A stretch of DNA of 64,000 bases from Isoetes taiwanensis (GCA_021234155.1 JAJEKV010000062.1:498001-562000); one strand, 5' to 3'. Positions 1 to 12,200 are shown, counted from the first letter of the stretch. Program-made: numbers and translations. The notes: a model not told the origin generated them from the sequence alone.

Positions 1-1058
1 AGGGGTCCAGGAGAGCAGCCACAACCTGGTCCTGATCCAGCGTCATCTCACCCCAAGGATCAGCATACTCCGGGTAGGATGAGAGAGGCAGACTCGCGGG
101 TGGAGCCTGAACATGATAAATATTCTGTGCTTCTTCGGAATCAGTGTCGGAGATGGAAGGTTCGGCATTCTCAACAGAGATCAATTTGCCAGTTTCCAAA
201 TCCATAGTTGCATTGAGATGGCCATCTGTAATGACGAGTTGGTCCATGGCCCAGTAATGAATACTTTTTAGCCTGGCGGAGAAAAGGTCTACCTACCAGC
301 ATCTCGTAATCACCTGGATCTTCTCCAGCTTTCCAAACCCCAAATTCCAAGGGGAATTTGAGATCACCAATGCTGATATGGAGGAGAGGAGTGACGCCTT
401 GTGGTCGCGTAATATGGCCACTGGTCAACTTGATGTCATAGGGGGCACGGTAGAGTTGTTTGATCCCTAATTGCTTTGTGAGCTTATCAGTAATAAGATT
501 GACGGCACTACCTCCATCAATTTGAACATGATTGATGTGCTGATTGCCCACCATGGCATGTACCGTGGGTGTTGAGGTGGCAATAGCTCCAACCAAAACA
601 GTGGGAATAGGTAACTGATCTTTGAGAGCTGGACAGAGTTTCAAAATGGTGGCGAGGCTCAAAGGTATCTTGATTTTGGCGAGTTCTTCTTGAAGTTTCA
701 GTGGAACGTGAGAAAAAGGATCAGCAGGATCCAAAGGAGCAGGAGACTGAGGTAAAGAGGCTGAAACTTCTTTGAGAAGCTCCACCTCTGCAGCAATATT
801 AGGATACAGCTGAGAGCGTGTGCTTGTGGATGATGACGGTGCCTCCTGACGCTGTTGAGCCCGAGTGGTGGCATGAACATTGGCCAGGGTGCGGCCTTCC
901 GCAGCCTGCATGAGTTTGAGAATACTCAGTCTCACCTTGGACATGACGTGAGGCATGAGTTGATCGAGGTCAGGCGCGAAATGCACTTTTTTGTCTTCTT
1001 CATGTGGTACCGTCTCGACAGCAAAAGCTGGTTGCGTGTCGTGAGGGATGATGGTCAA
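1..1058 (-). pseudogene. Ty3/gypsy pol N-terminal part (aspartic protease), frameshifted
   Basis: This is the protease portion of an LTR-retrotransposon polyprotein; the enzyme would cleave Gag-Pol. The frame 1058-171 encodes 295 residues. Its retropepsin-like core contains HVQIDGGSAVNLI (around residues 177-189) and later EMLVGRPFLRQAK, the usual flap and closing region of plant Ty3/gypsy proteases. The active-site triplet reads DGG, where the family has D-[S/T]-G. Near 255-290 the frame shifts: a second minus frame reads MDQLVITDGHLNATMDL and continues open to the window edge at position 1. The element therefore extends beyond the window, where reverse transcriptase and integrase would be expected. 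Gag pieces lie upstream at 1246-1549 and 4010-5172, in the right order for one minus-strand element. The frameshift and altered active site argue that it is dead. Confidence 0.75.
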
Positions 1059-1245
1059 GGGGCGGAAGCCCCGTCAAGGGCGTGAGACCGCACAACCCAA
1101 CCCGGTCGGACTATTGGACCGAGGGTTGAGTGTTCCGATAGATTTCTCTTGAGCTTGTTGATCCGAAGGATTTGAGGTGGATGCGACCACGAGGTCGCCG
1201 CCGTGGAGGTGGCCGGGGGCTTTCTCAAACAGGACGGGGCCTTGT

Positions 1246-1549
1246 TTACCATTGGCAACCCATAAAACCGATAAGCCGTGAGGCGACCCAAGTCGGGCTG
1301 ATTTGTACCCGAAGTTGGACTTGAACTTGGGGAAGTTGAGGGCACGCCTGTTGGTGTGACCCCCATTCATGACAATGATAGCATTGAGCCTTGTAGGGAT
1401 CAAAAGGAGGACGAGAGCCTTGTCCCCGTGACGGCTGATGTTGTTGCTGTTGTTGATACTGTTGAGTGGGCTGAGCTTGATATTGCTGAGGTTGATATGG
1501 TTGTTGTTGCTGAGGCGTGGTCTGGACTTGAATATGTAGCATTATAACA
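1246..1549 (-). pseudogene. Ty3/gypsy gag C-terminus: Gln-rich segment and zinc knuckle
   Basis: The minus frame begins with a glutamine/proline/tyrosine-rich stretch (QQQQPYQPQQYQAQPTQQYQ) followed by a nucleocapsid-like zinc knuckle, CYHCHEWGSHQQAC. Cysteines sit at knuckle positions 1, 4 and 14 as in CCHC boxes. The histidine is at position 10 instead of 9, so the knuckle is off-register or mutated. The frame ends at 1246; the coding potential continues downstream in another frame towards the protease. Upstream the frame connects in phase with the gag segment that ends at about 4005 once the 1559-4000 insertion is removed, so this is one interrupted gene. Its role would be RNA binding and packaging. 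Confidence 0.65.
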
Positions 1550-2161
1550 GGGGGTTACTGTTGTATTTTTGTACGTTTTTTACTAAGGTTTTGCTATGAT
1601 TTTGTGGTGTATTTCCATTGACGTACTAATGCGTATATCTAGAGGCAAGCAGCTTTCATTTTTTTATGGCACTTAGATAATGGTCTAACCCCTTGAAAAA
1701 AAAAATGTAATATATTGAAAAAAGAAAAAATGGAATATGGCATGCAAGGCTCGAGAGGTGTTACTTTAGGGTTCTTCTGGAATTAGGGTTCTACTGGAAA
1801 GACCTCTGCCGCTGAAGCTCTGTTCTTCTGCAACACTAACAAGTTTCGAATTTCATCCTCTCTTGATGGGCTGCTTCCATGATCTATTGAACTTTCTTAT
1901 TATGCTTATGGCCGATTCTTACAAATCTGACAGCAGATAGGCTAGCAAGGAGACGTTTTTCCCTGATGACCCATTCCGTCGGGTTCAAAAATCAGTCAAA
2001 CACGGACAATTCATCCAGGAATGCGGTACATATTTCTTTTGCTTCGCGGGAATTGCCTATGCAAGACCGCGAAATTTACCAATCGCTTTTGGCCTCTGTA
2101 AGTATGCTTGTGCAAGAATGCATGTTTTATAGATTAAACGGTTTTATTTTTTTGCCCCCCA

Positions 2162-2325
2162 GATTCCAACTTCTTGTCTCCCCTCTTGTACGCTATTTTC
2201 GGGAGTTCCAAAGACATTGCTGTTGGATGCGATATTTTTGTTCGCAATGCTCTCGTTGACATGTATAACAAACACGGATGCTGCTTGGCTAATGTTTTCT
2301 TTGTCTGCAATTTCCACGAGTATTT
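2162..2325 (+). pseudogene. PPR gene fragment inside the insertion
   Basis: The plus frame reads KDIAVGCDIFVRNALVDMYN followed by KHGCCLAN. This is the highly recognisable second half of one plant PPR repeat joined to the first half of the next (compare the typical VGNALIDMYAKCG). The fragment is bounded on the left by an acceptor-like ccccccag at about 2153-2162, and a donor-like GTAAGTATG follows an open stretch at 1966-2099 (ending YQSLLAS). It may thus preserve a small intron. No longer PPR array is present, so it cannot be functional. It was probably captured by the element that carried it into the retrotransposon. Confidence 0.6.
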
Positions 2326-2497
2326 AATCATTCTTCTTTGCTTTGCCAGGGATGAAGCAACGGCTCCTGTATATCTTTTCCTATCTAGCTTCCAGGTTCA
2401 TGTCTTCCTTTGTACAGCTATTTCGAAATGGTGATGGCCGAAACCCAGGGCCTTTCACTGGTATTTTTCTTGCTTTATCTCTTTACATTACTTAAAA

Positions 2498-2770
2498 ATG
2501 CTGATTACTAGTGAAGACGGCTTGGAAGACCTACATCTAAGTGATCAACATGATGCCGCAGATGATACAGAGGAAATTGAAGTCCTTTTCCAATGTGACT
2601 CTGTTTCTGTAGATGCTAAAAATCCGAGCCTCTCTGATGATGCATTTGTTGATCAAACTACATCTGCTAAGTCTAAAGACCGTGTATATCAGCCAGATTG
2701 TGGATGTGAGCGATGCCCTATTCTAGATAATTTTTATGAAAAGCGTTCCACATCCGTGTCCGAAACTTAG
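2498..2770 (+). other. Unassigned open frame of 90 codons in the insertion
   Basis: This acidic frame contains DLHLSDQHDAADDTEEIEV and later CGCERCPILDNF, and it lies between the PPR and kinase fragments. Its composition looks protein-like (acidic, serine-rich, with a CxCxxC cluster) and it may be a third captured exon. I do not recognise a family. It could equally be chance. Confidence 0.25.
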
Positions 2771-2880
2771 AAAGGGTTCACAGATCCGCTAAAGCAGATC
2801 ATTCAAAGGTGGAGCATGTTATACAGGGTATATTTTAGATATCGCTTTTATAATTGATTTGTGGCGCAAGACAACATCCA

Positions 2881-3713
2881 TTGGGATCATCTTGAGTGTA
2901 AAATTCTAGAGGAAATAGGACAAGGCTTGATGCGATTGGGGTGTACAGAGCACTATGCATTCCATTCAATGAAGTGGTTGCGGTTAAAAGTCTCGATCTA
3001 GAGAGATGCAAGAGCAATCTGGTAACTTACTTCCTCTAATAATAATAAATAACTAAGATGCTAAATTTTGCGGTTTGTAATTTCACGATGGATGGGGGCT
3101 TATCTTCTAAAGCACACTTCTTGGTATCAAACATGTAAAATGTTTGCTTTGGATGTTTTCACGACCTTATAGTTAAGGAATGAAAATGCCACGCCAAAAG
3201 TATCTCCTTACACATTCATAATCTTCTAACCATTGTCATAGTTGCTCGCCCATGTATGACAAGTTAGATTTTATAAGTTCGTTGCATTTGGTTTGTAAGA
3301 ATATTTATTTTAAAATACATGGTAACTTATAGGTGTTGGAAGATTTTTTTTCTTCTTAATTTATAAAGTAGGCACTAAAATGCAATAAAGATATAGTTTT
3401 TATGGATGATGCATTGATGGCCAATAATTATGTAAGTCATTTCTTGATTTTGCGAGGATGACATCAGAAGGGAGGCTCAAACAATGAGCCTCATTAATCA
3501 TCAATGTTGTAAAAGTCGTATTGTTCATTTGTTGTAGACCTGTGTAACCTTTGGGTGGTTATGCCATATATATTTGGAGGCTTATATGCGCACATAATGA
3601 AGGCAGTATACCTAGATCATTTCGAGGAGACTATTATTGCCACATTTTAAAAAGAATCTTTAAAAGCTTTGGACTACCTTCATCGACATGGACATATTCA
3701 TCGTGATGTTAAG
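2881..3713 (+). pseudogene. STE20/OSR1-like protein kinase gene fragment (two exons, intron retained)
   Basis: Exon A (about 2881-3021) encodes the glycine-rich loop region EEIGQG and, after a frameshift at about 2930, VYRALCIPFNEVVAVKSLDL with the ATP-binding lysine in VAVK. It ends at a donor, CTG|GTAACT. Exon B (about 3455-3713) begins DDIRREAQTMSLINH and includes NLWVVMPYIFGG and the catalytic loop ALDYLHRHGHIHRDVK. It ends exactly at AAG|GTGATC, a natural exon end for this kinase group. Defects are the frameshift in exon A, a second one near 3510-3540, and an in-frame TAA at 3648-3650. No DFG-containing exon follows. Order, spacing and splice sites show that it came from a genomic kinase gene of the plant STE20/OSR1 (BLUS1-like) type. 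Confidence 0.75.
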
Positions 3714-4009
3714 GTGATCCATTGTGATGCAGGGAATTGAGATTATAAAATGTACTCATAGTTGTTTGCAATGGAAATAATTTGTTTGTCTTGATGTTAT
3801 TATGCTTTTTAGTAATTAATATTTAGGCCCATAAAGTTTTCCTATGTTTGCTTTTAGTTAGGGGCGAAGGGAAAAAAAAATTTTAATATAACAATAAACA
3901 CACAACTACCATTAGCATTATTAACACAAACCATTGCATTTAACACATTTAAATTAAAATCCCCCTTAAACCCCCTTTGGTTTGGGTGCATATTCACACG
4001 GGGGGTTAC

Positions 4010-5172
4010 GTAGGGCAGGTTGGACAGCATTTTGAGGAACCATGACAGGGGGCATGAAAGGTAGCTCTGTGAGAGCAACACCTCGAGAGGAAACATTGAC
4101 CGAAAGTGATTGACCAATTCAATCGCTGCTCAAGGACTTGGGGACTGGTGTACTCCATCATGAGGCGAATGGCAGGAGGAAGGCCCGAAACTAGACAAGA
4201 ATCGGCACTGCGTGGGGTGCCTCACGGAGTTTGCCGATGAGGATGTGTAGAGGCGGTCGGGCGAAATCGCGTCGCGGAACTCGGGTTGCTGTTAAAGATC
4301 ATTGAGTTGCTTGAGCAGGAGTTGATCATCGTCCGTGGTGCCATAGTGAGAAAGGAAGGCAGTTTTCATTTCTTGCCAAATTTTCCAGTGGCTTTTGTTG
4401 GCCATGAGCCATTGATGAGGGGCGCTTCTTAACTTGGTAGAGAAAATATGAAACTTGAGTTGAGGTTGCGCATGACCATTCAGTATGGCCAAGGCCTCAA
4501 ATTCTTCCATATGAGCTTGAGCACTCTGATCCAGAGGTTTGCCTTTAGTGTTGCCAAAAGTTGGATAAATCAGCTTCAGATTGTGAGATAGAGACGAAGG
4601 CGGAACTGTCGCATAGACAGGTGGAGCAGCCATGTGCTGAGAGTACTGAGGTGGTGGAACAGAAAAATCCGGAGGGGCAAAAAAGGTAGCTTCCAGTGGG
4701 GAAGGACCCTGAGACCCAGTCTCATTAGGTTTGAGATCCGTAAGTTGGTAAACAGGAAGAGCGTGCTGAAAAGATGGAGAAGTCTGAAATTCGTGAACGT
4801 GGGGAGGGCCAAAGGACACCTATAGCCCATCTCGGCAGGAGGTGAAGAAGGTTGTGATGGCAGAGGGGTGTGGCCTGAAGGTATATGAATATAGGTGCTT
4901 TCAGGAGTTTGGAAATAGTGAGGCGTGGGCTGAACAGGCGTGTGATGGGGTGACTGAGGTTGAGAACAATGCTGACACACAGGGGGAGACCCTGGTCGAG
5001 AATGAGCACGAGGAGTAGGAGGTGCCGACTGAGCTCTGGAGCGGACATGACCACCCTCAATGTCATAGGCAATGTCATACATATCCCGAACAGCCTCGCG
5101 TCGTTGATGGCGCTCCAAAAGAGCCGCCGTTTGGCAAAGAAGTTTTTCAGGAGTGAAACCACGAGCCGACAT
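4010..5172 (-). pseudogene. Ty3/gypsy gag, N-terminal and capsid part
   Basis: The minus frame from 5172 starts MSARGFTPEKLLCQTAALLE and runs through a proline-rich section. Near 4820-4830 the coding frame shifts to the frame starting MSFGPPHVHEFQ. That frame carries the retrotransposon gag core: IYPTFGNTKGKPLDQSAQAH, LKFHIFSTKLRSAPHQWLM and WQEMKTAFLSHYG. A stop at 4292 interrupts it (QLNDL then stop). A different frame continues with RDRLYTLIGKLREAPH down to the insertion point near 4005. The start at 5172 is chosen because it is the first ATG after a probable leader and LTR. It has at least two frameshifts, so it is dead. It would have formed the virus-like particle. Confidence 0.75.
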
Positions 5173-5289
5173 GATGGAAGGAAGGAAGAAAGAAAAATCA
5201 GACCCAGCAGCGGCGACAGTGTTTGGGGTCTGGGTTCGGGAACTCCTGCAAGATAGCCTTCCGTGAGGACCCTTGGATCAAACAGGAGA

Positions 5290-5824
5290 ATCCGGTAGCT
5301 GTGTCACGCGGGATTTGCAAAAGAAACAAAGGTAACGGAAAAGAGAAAAACCAAAAGAAGACAATGAGAACACAATGATGAGAACAAAACTCCTTGATAT
5401 CAATGATGATACATGAACTCTCGCAATAGAGAGAAACCAAAAATGGAGACAAGACCAAAAACTCATCTAAAAATTTGAGTGCTAGCTCTACTCATATATA
5501 TAGTACAATGGCCTCTGGCCCAATATAGACACTTTGTCAGATCTCGGTGCCGACTGCTGGAAGGAGGCCTGATTTGCAGGAATGCTGGCGGTGCCTCTTG
5601 AAATGCCTGAAATCACGCTGACGCTGACGCTGACGACCCCTCACTTGTCTGTTCTCTGCCTCTTCTTTGGCACGGGCGTGGTCTGCTGCTTAGTATGCTG
5701 CTTGGTCTTCTACTGGGCTTTTGACGACTGACCTGGACCTGACTGTGGCTCCTTGTTCTTGACCTGATCCTCCGTGTGCATGAATAGTCCTGTACCAGTA
5801 CGTACAGGACTAAACAGCTAACAT
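5290..5824 (-). repeat. Probable 5' LTR of the minus-strand Ty3/gypsy element
   Basis: Upstream of gag on the minus strand lies a non-coding segment that begins TGTTAGCTGTTTAG (5824) and holds a TATA-like tatatata at about 5496-5505. A T-rich leader follows. Near its 5' end is a perfect inverted repeat, gtcctgtac-N6-gtacaggac, at 5787-5810. Position and promoter-like content fit an LTR, but the partner LTR is outside the window. I cannot find a standard tRNA primer site, so both ends are estimates. Confidence 0.4.
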
Positions 5825-6199
5825 CATAAGATTTTTTTAATTTAAGATGGGCTTGAAATAGGTGAAATGTTCCTCCACCCAACATTATGAAACCAAAACA
5901 AATCAATAAGTAGAAATATAACATCCTTATATTGTGATATATGTTAATAGGATCTGTTACACCTTATAAATGCAATTTTATTGTACACTGCTTTTATCAC
6001 TATCTTTATGGGATGTTTCGAACTTTTGTTGCTAGCCTTAGATGGGAAGAATATTCCCCGCATTGTGCTAGATCAAAGGCCCATGATTTTTTGTCACACG
6101 ATCCTTACGAAAATTACAATGGTGCACATCGAACAGAAACAACCATTGGTCTCACAAGGCCTTAAAATTCAAAACATCAAATATTGCACACAACAAACA

Positions 6200-6817
6200 C
6201 TAGCAGCGGCCTATACTACCCGGCTCCATCGTCTGCAACCGTGCATTGTAATTCGCATGTCGATCGTATGATTGACTTGCTGGTGATAGTGTGCCAGCTT
6301 AACGTGCGTCAGAGCCTCTGCATCCCAGAGCTTGCAAAGGAAAGTAGCATCTAGGTACAGTTTAAGTGCCTCGCGATCTTTCTTTGTCCCGACTGACGAG
6401 ATTCGGACACACCAAAGATGAGAACCAGCGGGCAAGGGGATTTCAGGCGTTGGGGACCCACGCCGCGGGCAAAGCAAAGGTGGGGCAAGCGTGTATCAGC
6501 CCGGGTACCGGGCCGTGGACTTCACCCCGGGGCCGTGCCAAGAAGCCTTTTTGCTCGAGGTCATTCAGTGTTGAGGGATATCTTAGGACCCTACACTTCT
6601 GCCCCATACAAAAGGACCGCTCAGCAAGGCCCGAAACAAATGTGACTGGTGGCCCCAGGCATACAACTCTGCCTTGTGGCTGTTGTTCTGCATGGCATAT
6701 AGTGCTTTCCAACCCGCCGTGACCTGCAACCTGATAGCCGCATCCCAAAAGAATGCAAAAGTAAAAGACGTAAATGCCATAATGGTCTCTACCATCAAGT
6801 TTGTTGAAGGAATGCAT
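6200..6817 (-). mobile_element. LINE C-terminal fragment (family L1, copy 1)
   Basis: The minus frames encode AIRLQVTAGWKALYAMQNNS and HKAELYAWGHQSHLF, the region that follows the reverse transcriptase domain in a LINE family present three times here (also at 21480-22540 and 57230-58740). Only this C-terminal stretch survives and it is broken by stops and frameshifts. Confidence 0.6.
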
Positions 6818-7639
6818 ATCTGAGAAACTTTAATAACATCACAAATTACATCCTTATAAAGAGTTGATTACATCATTGTGAAAGAATCCAACTAAGATGG
6901 GTTTCTCAAACCAGTTCGCGAATATGTACACCACATGTTACATATATTGTTTAGAGGTAATCAAGACACGTTTTATAAAAGCTTTATAACAACTAGTGTT
7001 TTTTAAATAGCATAAAACATAACAGTAACCATCATCGTCTTTTCATATTTGGTGCTTTGGACATCACGTATATACTAGATGTCATTAATAAGCAACATGT
7101 CTTACCATGATAGTTATTATTGGGCTTTTGTCTCACAAGTTGGCCTATTGCATATATGGCACTGCTTTTAATATGCTATTTCACCCTCATTCTATCATGA
7201 GGCATAGAGGGTTTGATCATTCTAAACATGGTTATTGACATTTTAAGAAGTTGGAGAAGTTATTCACAAAGATTTCAGTTGTAAAAGAATGCAAAAACAA
7301 AAGATGTAAATGCCGTAATAGTCTTTGTCTATCCATCTACTGCTATCCATATCTGCACTGCCAAAGCTGACCTAACTGCCTGATCACAATCAGCTTTTCG
7401 ATTACTTATGTTGCCGTGGAGATGAAATGTGGGATTTGAACCCACGGTATCAAACTTTCCAAATAAAAAAACAACACAGAGAAGCAAAGCGGGCACACCT
7501 TCCAGATAACTTCTAGACTTTACAGTGTGGCCCTGGAATACACTGTCAAATACGAAAGAACCCCTCTCGCAATACGAAACGAATTGTGCAAACTTAATGA
7601 ACAGGCATTAGATTTACAATCTTCTACAAAACCCTAAAG

Positions 7640-9230
7640 CTAGGGCAGAGCGAAGGGGTCGTTACAGCCCAAACGACCTTCCTTTTTGTCGCTGCAAAGC
7701 TCCGACCATGCCACCTGTGCCAAGCCACCCCAGTTAAATTTCCTGATAATGACCTGGATCTAATTATAGACTCCTTTTTGCGCCATCAACACTGATGAGA
7801 AATAAACATGAGAGGCGGTGAGGACAGCATTAGCCACAGTGACTTGTCCTGACACAGCAAGCCCTTTGGCCGACCAAAGGTCAACCTTCTTTCGGAGGCG
7901 GTCCAATAGGGGGGACCACAATCCCTTAAGACTATCAGTGATGGAAAGTGGGAGGCTCAAGAGTTTCACCGTCTCTCCTACTTCTTTAATCGGGAATCTC
8001 AAGGCTCGAACACGAGGGTCAATATCAGATTCTAGGGCCCACATGATAGAACACTTATTTGGATTTAATCCAATTCTTGATATGACTTCGAAGGCACTAA
8101 GGATTTCTCGAAAGGACTGGAAATTGTCATCATCAAATCAGAGAAACATAAAGGTATCATTTGCATACTGCATGATAGTGAGCTTGTTATCTTGATCAGG
8201 AAGAGTGAGGCCATATACATCCTGATAAGCACATTAGCCATGATAAGAAATAGATAGGGGGCAAGGGGACACCCTTGTCTAATACCTCTCCTGAGATCAA
8301 AGAGGCCAGAGGGTTTTCTATTGATAAGCACCGAGGCAGAAGCCAGTCTATTCATACCCATGGAGATATTAATGAATTGTCAATCAAATCCCATGTAGGT
8401 CATTACCTCCCGTAAGCCCTCCCATAAGCCCTCCCATCTGAGAGAATCATATGCTTTCCTAAAATCCATCTTGATGAGCACACAATTCTGCCTCGTCACC
8501 CTGCTCCAGTGCAACCCCTCTCGAGCAGCTAGGTAGTTATCTAGGATGTACCTTCCTGGAAGAAAGGCAGACTGCTCCTTGCCAATGATCCTATTTAGAA
8601 CGGGCTTCAGTCAGTTCACAAGAACTTTCATTATAACTTTATAGAGAGCGTTGGTCAATGCTATAGGTCTCCATTCACCAAGAGCTTGGGGCCTTGGGAC
8701 TTTGGGTACCAGAGTGATGAACCCTGCAGATGGATGCAGCGTCTGTGTGGCCCAGACACCCCTAATTGCTTTGAGAAATTGAGGGCCCAGTATGTCCCAA
8801 AATTCAACAAAGAAGTCAGGAAGGGACCCATCAGGACCAGGGGATTTCCTGAAGCCAAGGAACATAGTGTCTTGTAGATTTCATCATTCGTCGGAAGTTG
8901 TAAGAGGGCTTGATTATCAGCACTAGTGACCCCCATAGTCCAGTCCATCTTTATCAGCCATTGAGAAATCTGCAACCTAAATGATGATGGAAGCTGCTCT
9001 TCCTTGAATTGAATTGGAAATCTTCCTTTATAAAGGCTTTGATTTCAGCCGGATTTGTCAAGACATTCTGGAACTTGTCCTTAATAGATGTAATACTATT
9101 TTTGGCTAGCCTAGCTTCAGCCACTCTGATAAAATGCTTTATATGGAGAGTGCAACTAAAAGGAGCCGCTAAAACAGTTTCGATGCAGCTCCAGCCTACC
9201 ATGCACAAGCAGCCCGATGCAGCCAAGGAG
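7640..9230 (-). mobile_element. Degenerate LINE reverse transcriptase (second family)
   Basis: Read on the minus strand from 9230 to about 7750, broken frames give the successive landmarks of a plant non-LTR reverse transcriptase. These are a linker with VAEARLAKNSITSIKDKFQN, the finger motif SPGPDG, LVPKVPRP..ALGEWRPIAL (about 8650-8720), LRRGIRQGCPLAPYLFLIMA (about 8240-8310), an active-site segment QYANDT near 8150-8175, and a C-terminal region with DLWSAKGLAVSGQVTVANAV. The catalytic YADD is YAND here. Several frameshifts and stops make it inactive. About 100 bp downstream (7640-7750) look like its 3' non-coding end. Confidence 0.8.
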
Positions 9231-9299
9231 AGCTTTTAGGAAGGGGAGAGCCATGCACTCGAAAATCGCTGAACCACTTTCCGCTCTCTAAATCGCTGA

Positions 9300-12200
9300 A
9301 CCCGATTCCATGGCAGCACAAATGCACCGTAGCTTAACAATTTAGCATCGAACTGAAGGCATGTCCTTGGAACGTCGCACACAATTTGTGAAACAATTCA
9401 TCACTCCATGTAATATAAGCTTTCTCCAGCATGGCATGTAACATCTATTTGTTCATGGCATTGTTTCAAGGTGGTCAAACAATGGCATTCTTTTGCATTT
9501 ATCTTGGAATGGAAATACAGTTAAAACTATTAGTCTTTCCTGAGGATGTTACTCAATATGGCAGAATTGTTAGAAGTTGGCTTAATATGAATTGCATGAA
9601 GATGGACACAAACAAAACAAGGAAATAGGTCATAAATTTTTTACTGACGTTACAGATCATTACCCAAGTATGGACCCAAATAACTGAATTTCGTGGAGAT
9701 ATTCCTGATACATTGGATTTGGTGAAGATACTCCTGATAGTTTAGCACTATATTTATTACTGAGATGTTGTCTTGTTACAACATCTTCATTACATGAACA
9801 TAACTCAGTGACTGTAAATTGGACTATCTGGGCTCACATAGGATTACAAATTGCACCTATTCAAATATCTATATTTCTAGTTGCAAGATTTGCATGTCAT
9901 ATTGGTGCTAGCCAGGATTTCGGGTTTATAGCTCCCGACATGCTTGATGATCAAATGCTGAAAGCCTAAAAAGCAGTGCAATATGCCTATATAACCATCT
10001 TTAATTTGAAGTTCTTTAGATACCAAGAGCTTTAGTGTATTTTCTAATTTTTGAACCCGCCTGCTATTAGCACAGGTGCCAATGCACCAACAGTCACTTC
10101 CTTGCAGGTTTTACTACTCAGAATAACTTGCTTACTATAGGACATCCAAATCAAAAAGCAAAAAACACTGATTACTACCTGTCTCTTGCACACTTGGTAG
10201 GATGAATCTGGAGTTAGATAACTATACTAAGGTCTGTCAGGCTGTTTTAAGATTACATTCTAGGTGTTCTGAGATTATATTAGTGTTGGATCAGACATCC
10301 TGCATATCCTTTATTATGCGTAACATTTTTACAATCAGCCACAATGAGAAAGCAAGGAACTGTTATTGCAAATTACCTCTGAATATGAGTTTGAACGTTT
10401 TTTAGCAAATCTTGAAGGGATAAAAGCAACATGCAAACACGAAATATATGATCAGAAAAGATAAAATCATATTGAGTCATCGTCCACAGGTACTATGATG
10501 CATTACCCAAGTATTGGCCAGATCATTACCCAAGTATTGCGAGTTACCGCTTGAAAAAGCTTGCTGAAAAATTATCAATGGTTCACATTGTATTTGAAAC
10601 AACTGTTTCAAGGTAGAAAATCCAAGGCATTCATGATATCAGCTTATATGAATCCAAGGTAAAGAACTTTACCTGTAATAATGTCACCCTTAAACTATGA
10701 AATGATGGAGGGAAACCACATCTGCAGCATAGAAACATATAATGCTAAAAAGAGGGCAGACACAACATGTAATACACTTCAATTCCGTGGATATAGTAAA
10801 AATGAGAGCTCAAGTGCATTGCTGTTTGAATGTACAAAAGCTATAACTTCATGCCAAAATGACTAAGGTTTCATGCAGGACCTATATTTTGCATGATTGA
10901 TCTTTTTAAAAAGATGTGAGTATCAGAAGACTTACGAACCTGTAGATGAATATTTGTGAAGGAGATCAAGCATTTTGGCCAATAGAAATGACATCCCTGC
11001 CATCATAGATACAACGTGCAAATATGCCCTTTTCAAACAGTACCAAAAAGGCTCTAAATCTCTGTAAATTGCAATTAGAGTTGCTTAAAAATGACAGGAA
11101 GATGGTATCAGCTTATATGAATCCAAGGCAAAGAACTTTACCTGTAATGATTGTGTTGGCGAATTGGCTGCTTTGATTGTGTTGATACGAATCGTTCTTA
11201 CTTAATTTCTCTTTCTGATATGGTGCAGCTATGTAAGCTATGGTTGGCAGTTTTCTATACAATGGCGTCTCTGTCATTTTTCTTCCCCATTCTTCTCTGT
11301 TTCATCAAGCCTGCACAATAGCATGAAATGAATAATGTCAAAGCCATTAAGTACCAATGCATGTTGTTGTCAGAGTCCTCATGCTCTTCATCGGCACGTT
11401 CCTTATCACATGTTTCATTGTATTAAAAAGGTCAGGCTGAGATGTGATTTTGTTACGCCAAGCATCGGATTGAAGGCCAAGCGATATAGGTTCGAGATGG
11501 TTCTGAAAATGCGGCTTTCTCTACAATGAAACGACAACAAAGTCAACTAAGTTTCATGGCATCTGTATATTCTAAAAAAACGTGCCCCTTCATTTGAATC
11601 TTCTAAATTTTTTCCATGTGGCAAACTTTGGACCATCGATCGAGACAGAGGGACAAGAGATAATATGGGTTGTCGATGATAGCATAGGGACAGACAGACA
11701 CTACGATTTTATAAATAGGACTAGTAGCATTGCCCAGTGTTGCCAGGCTTTAGCTCGAGGTTGTCTAATACTGTATTATATTATTGGAGTGTAGGTATTC
11801 TGGAAATGCTACATAGAACATTATTGCAAATATGAAATGGAATTTTGGCTTGCCATGGTCGATTAGGTACGATATATATGTTTGGATTTGAAATTCGAAT
11901 GGCTTGAGTAATTGGTAATTTCTTTATCTCTATTGTTTGTGGATTTATATTTAGAATTAGGATGGTGGGAGACCATTATAGCGATATGGTCTCAAGAATG
12001 TGCTTTAATAGGTTTTGCATGTGGTGGACGGAGCATAAGACAATGGTTAATGATCAAGTTGTTCAACACTTACCATTGTATTGCCAAAATGTATACAACA
12101 TTCAATTGATATAGACACCTTAAAAAGGAATAATAACTATGTGAGTGCAAAGTCATATAATATGCATAACATACCTAATAACCAAATAATTTCCTCTAGT

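Larger units (their letters stand above)
1559..4000. mobile_element. 2.44-kb insertion into gag with 9-bp target duplication, carrying host gene fragments
   Basis: The insertion separates two parts of one gag gene and is flanked by the direct repeat gggggttac at 1550-1558 and 4001-4009. Removing it and one repeat copy brings the gag pieces back together, in phase if the six-G version of the repeat is used. Inside are pieces of two host genes in plus orientation: a PPR-like segment and a two-exon STE20/OSR1-like kinase segment with its intron retained. A retained intron means DNA-level capture, not a processed copy. A 9-bp duplication is typical of Mutator-like elements, which are known to capture gene pieces (Pack-MULEs), but I do not see clear terminal inverted repeats. 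It could also be another kind of non-autonomous DNA transposon. Confidence 0.7.

Noticed and set aside
3854-4117. 87-codon minus frame at the right edge of the insertion
   Set aside because: It crosses the insertion boundary at 4000 and is a shifted frame of gag joined to insertion sequence.
7425-7475. T-arm-like gtgggttcaaatcccac on the minus strand, possible tRNA
   Set aside because: No A-box or pairing acceptor strand at the right distance was found.
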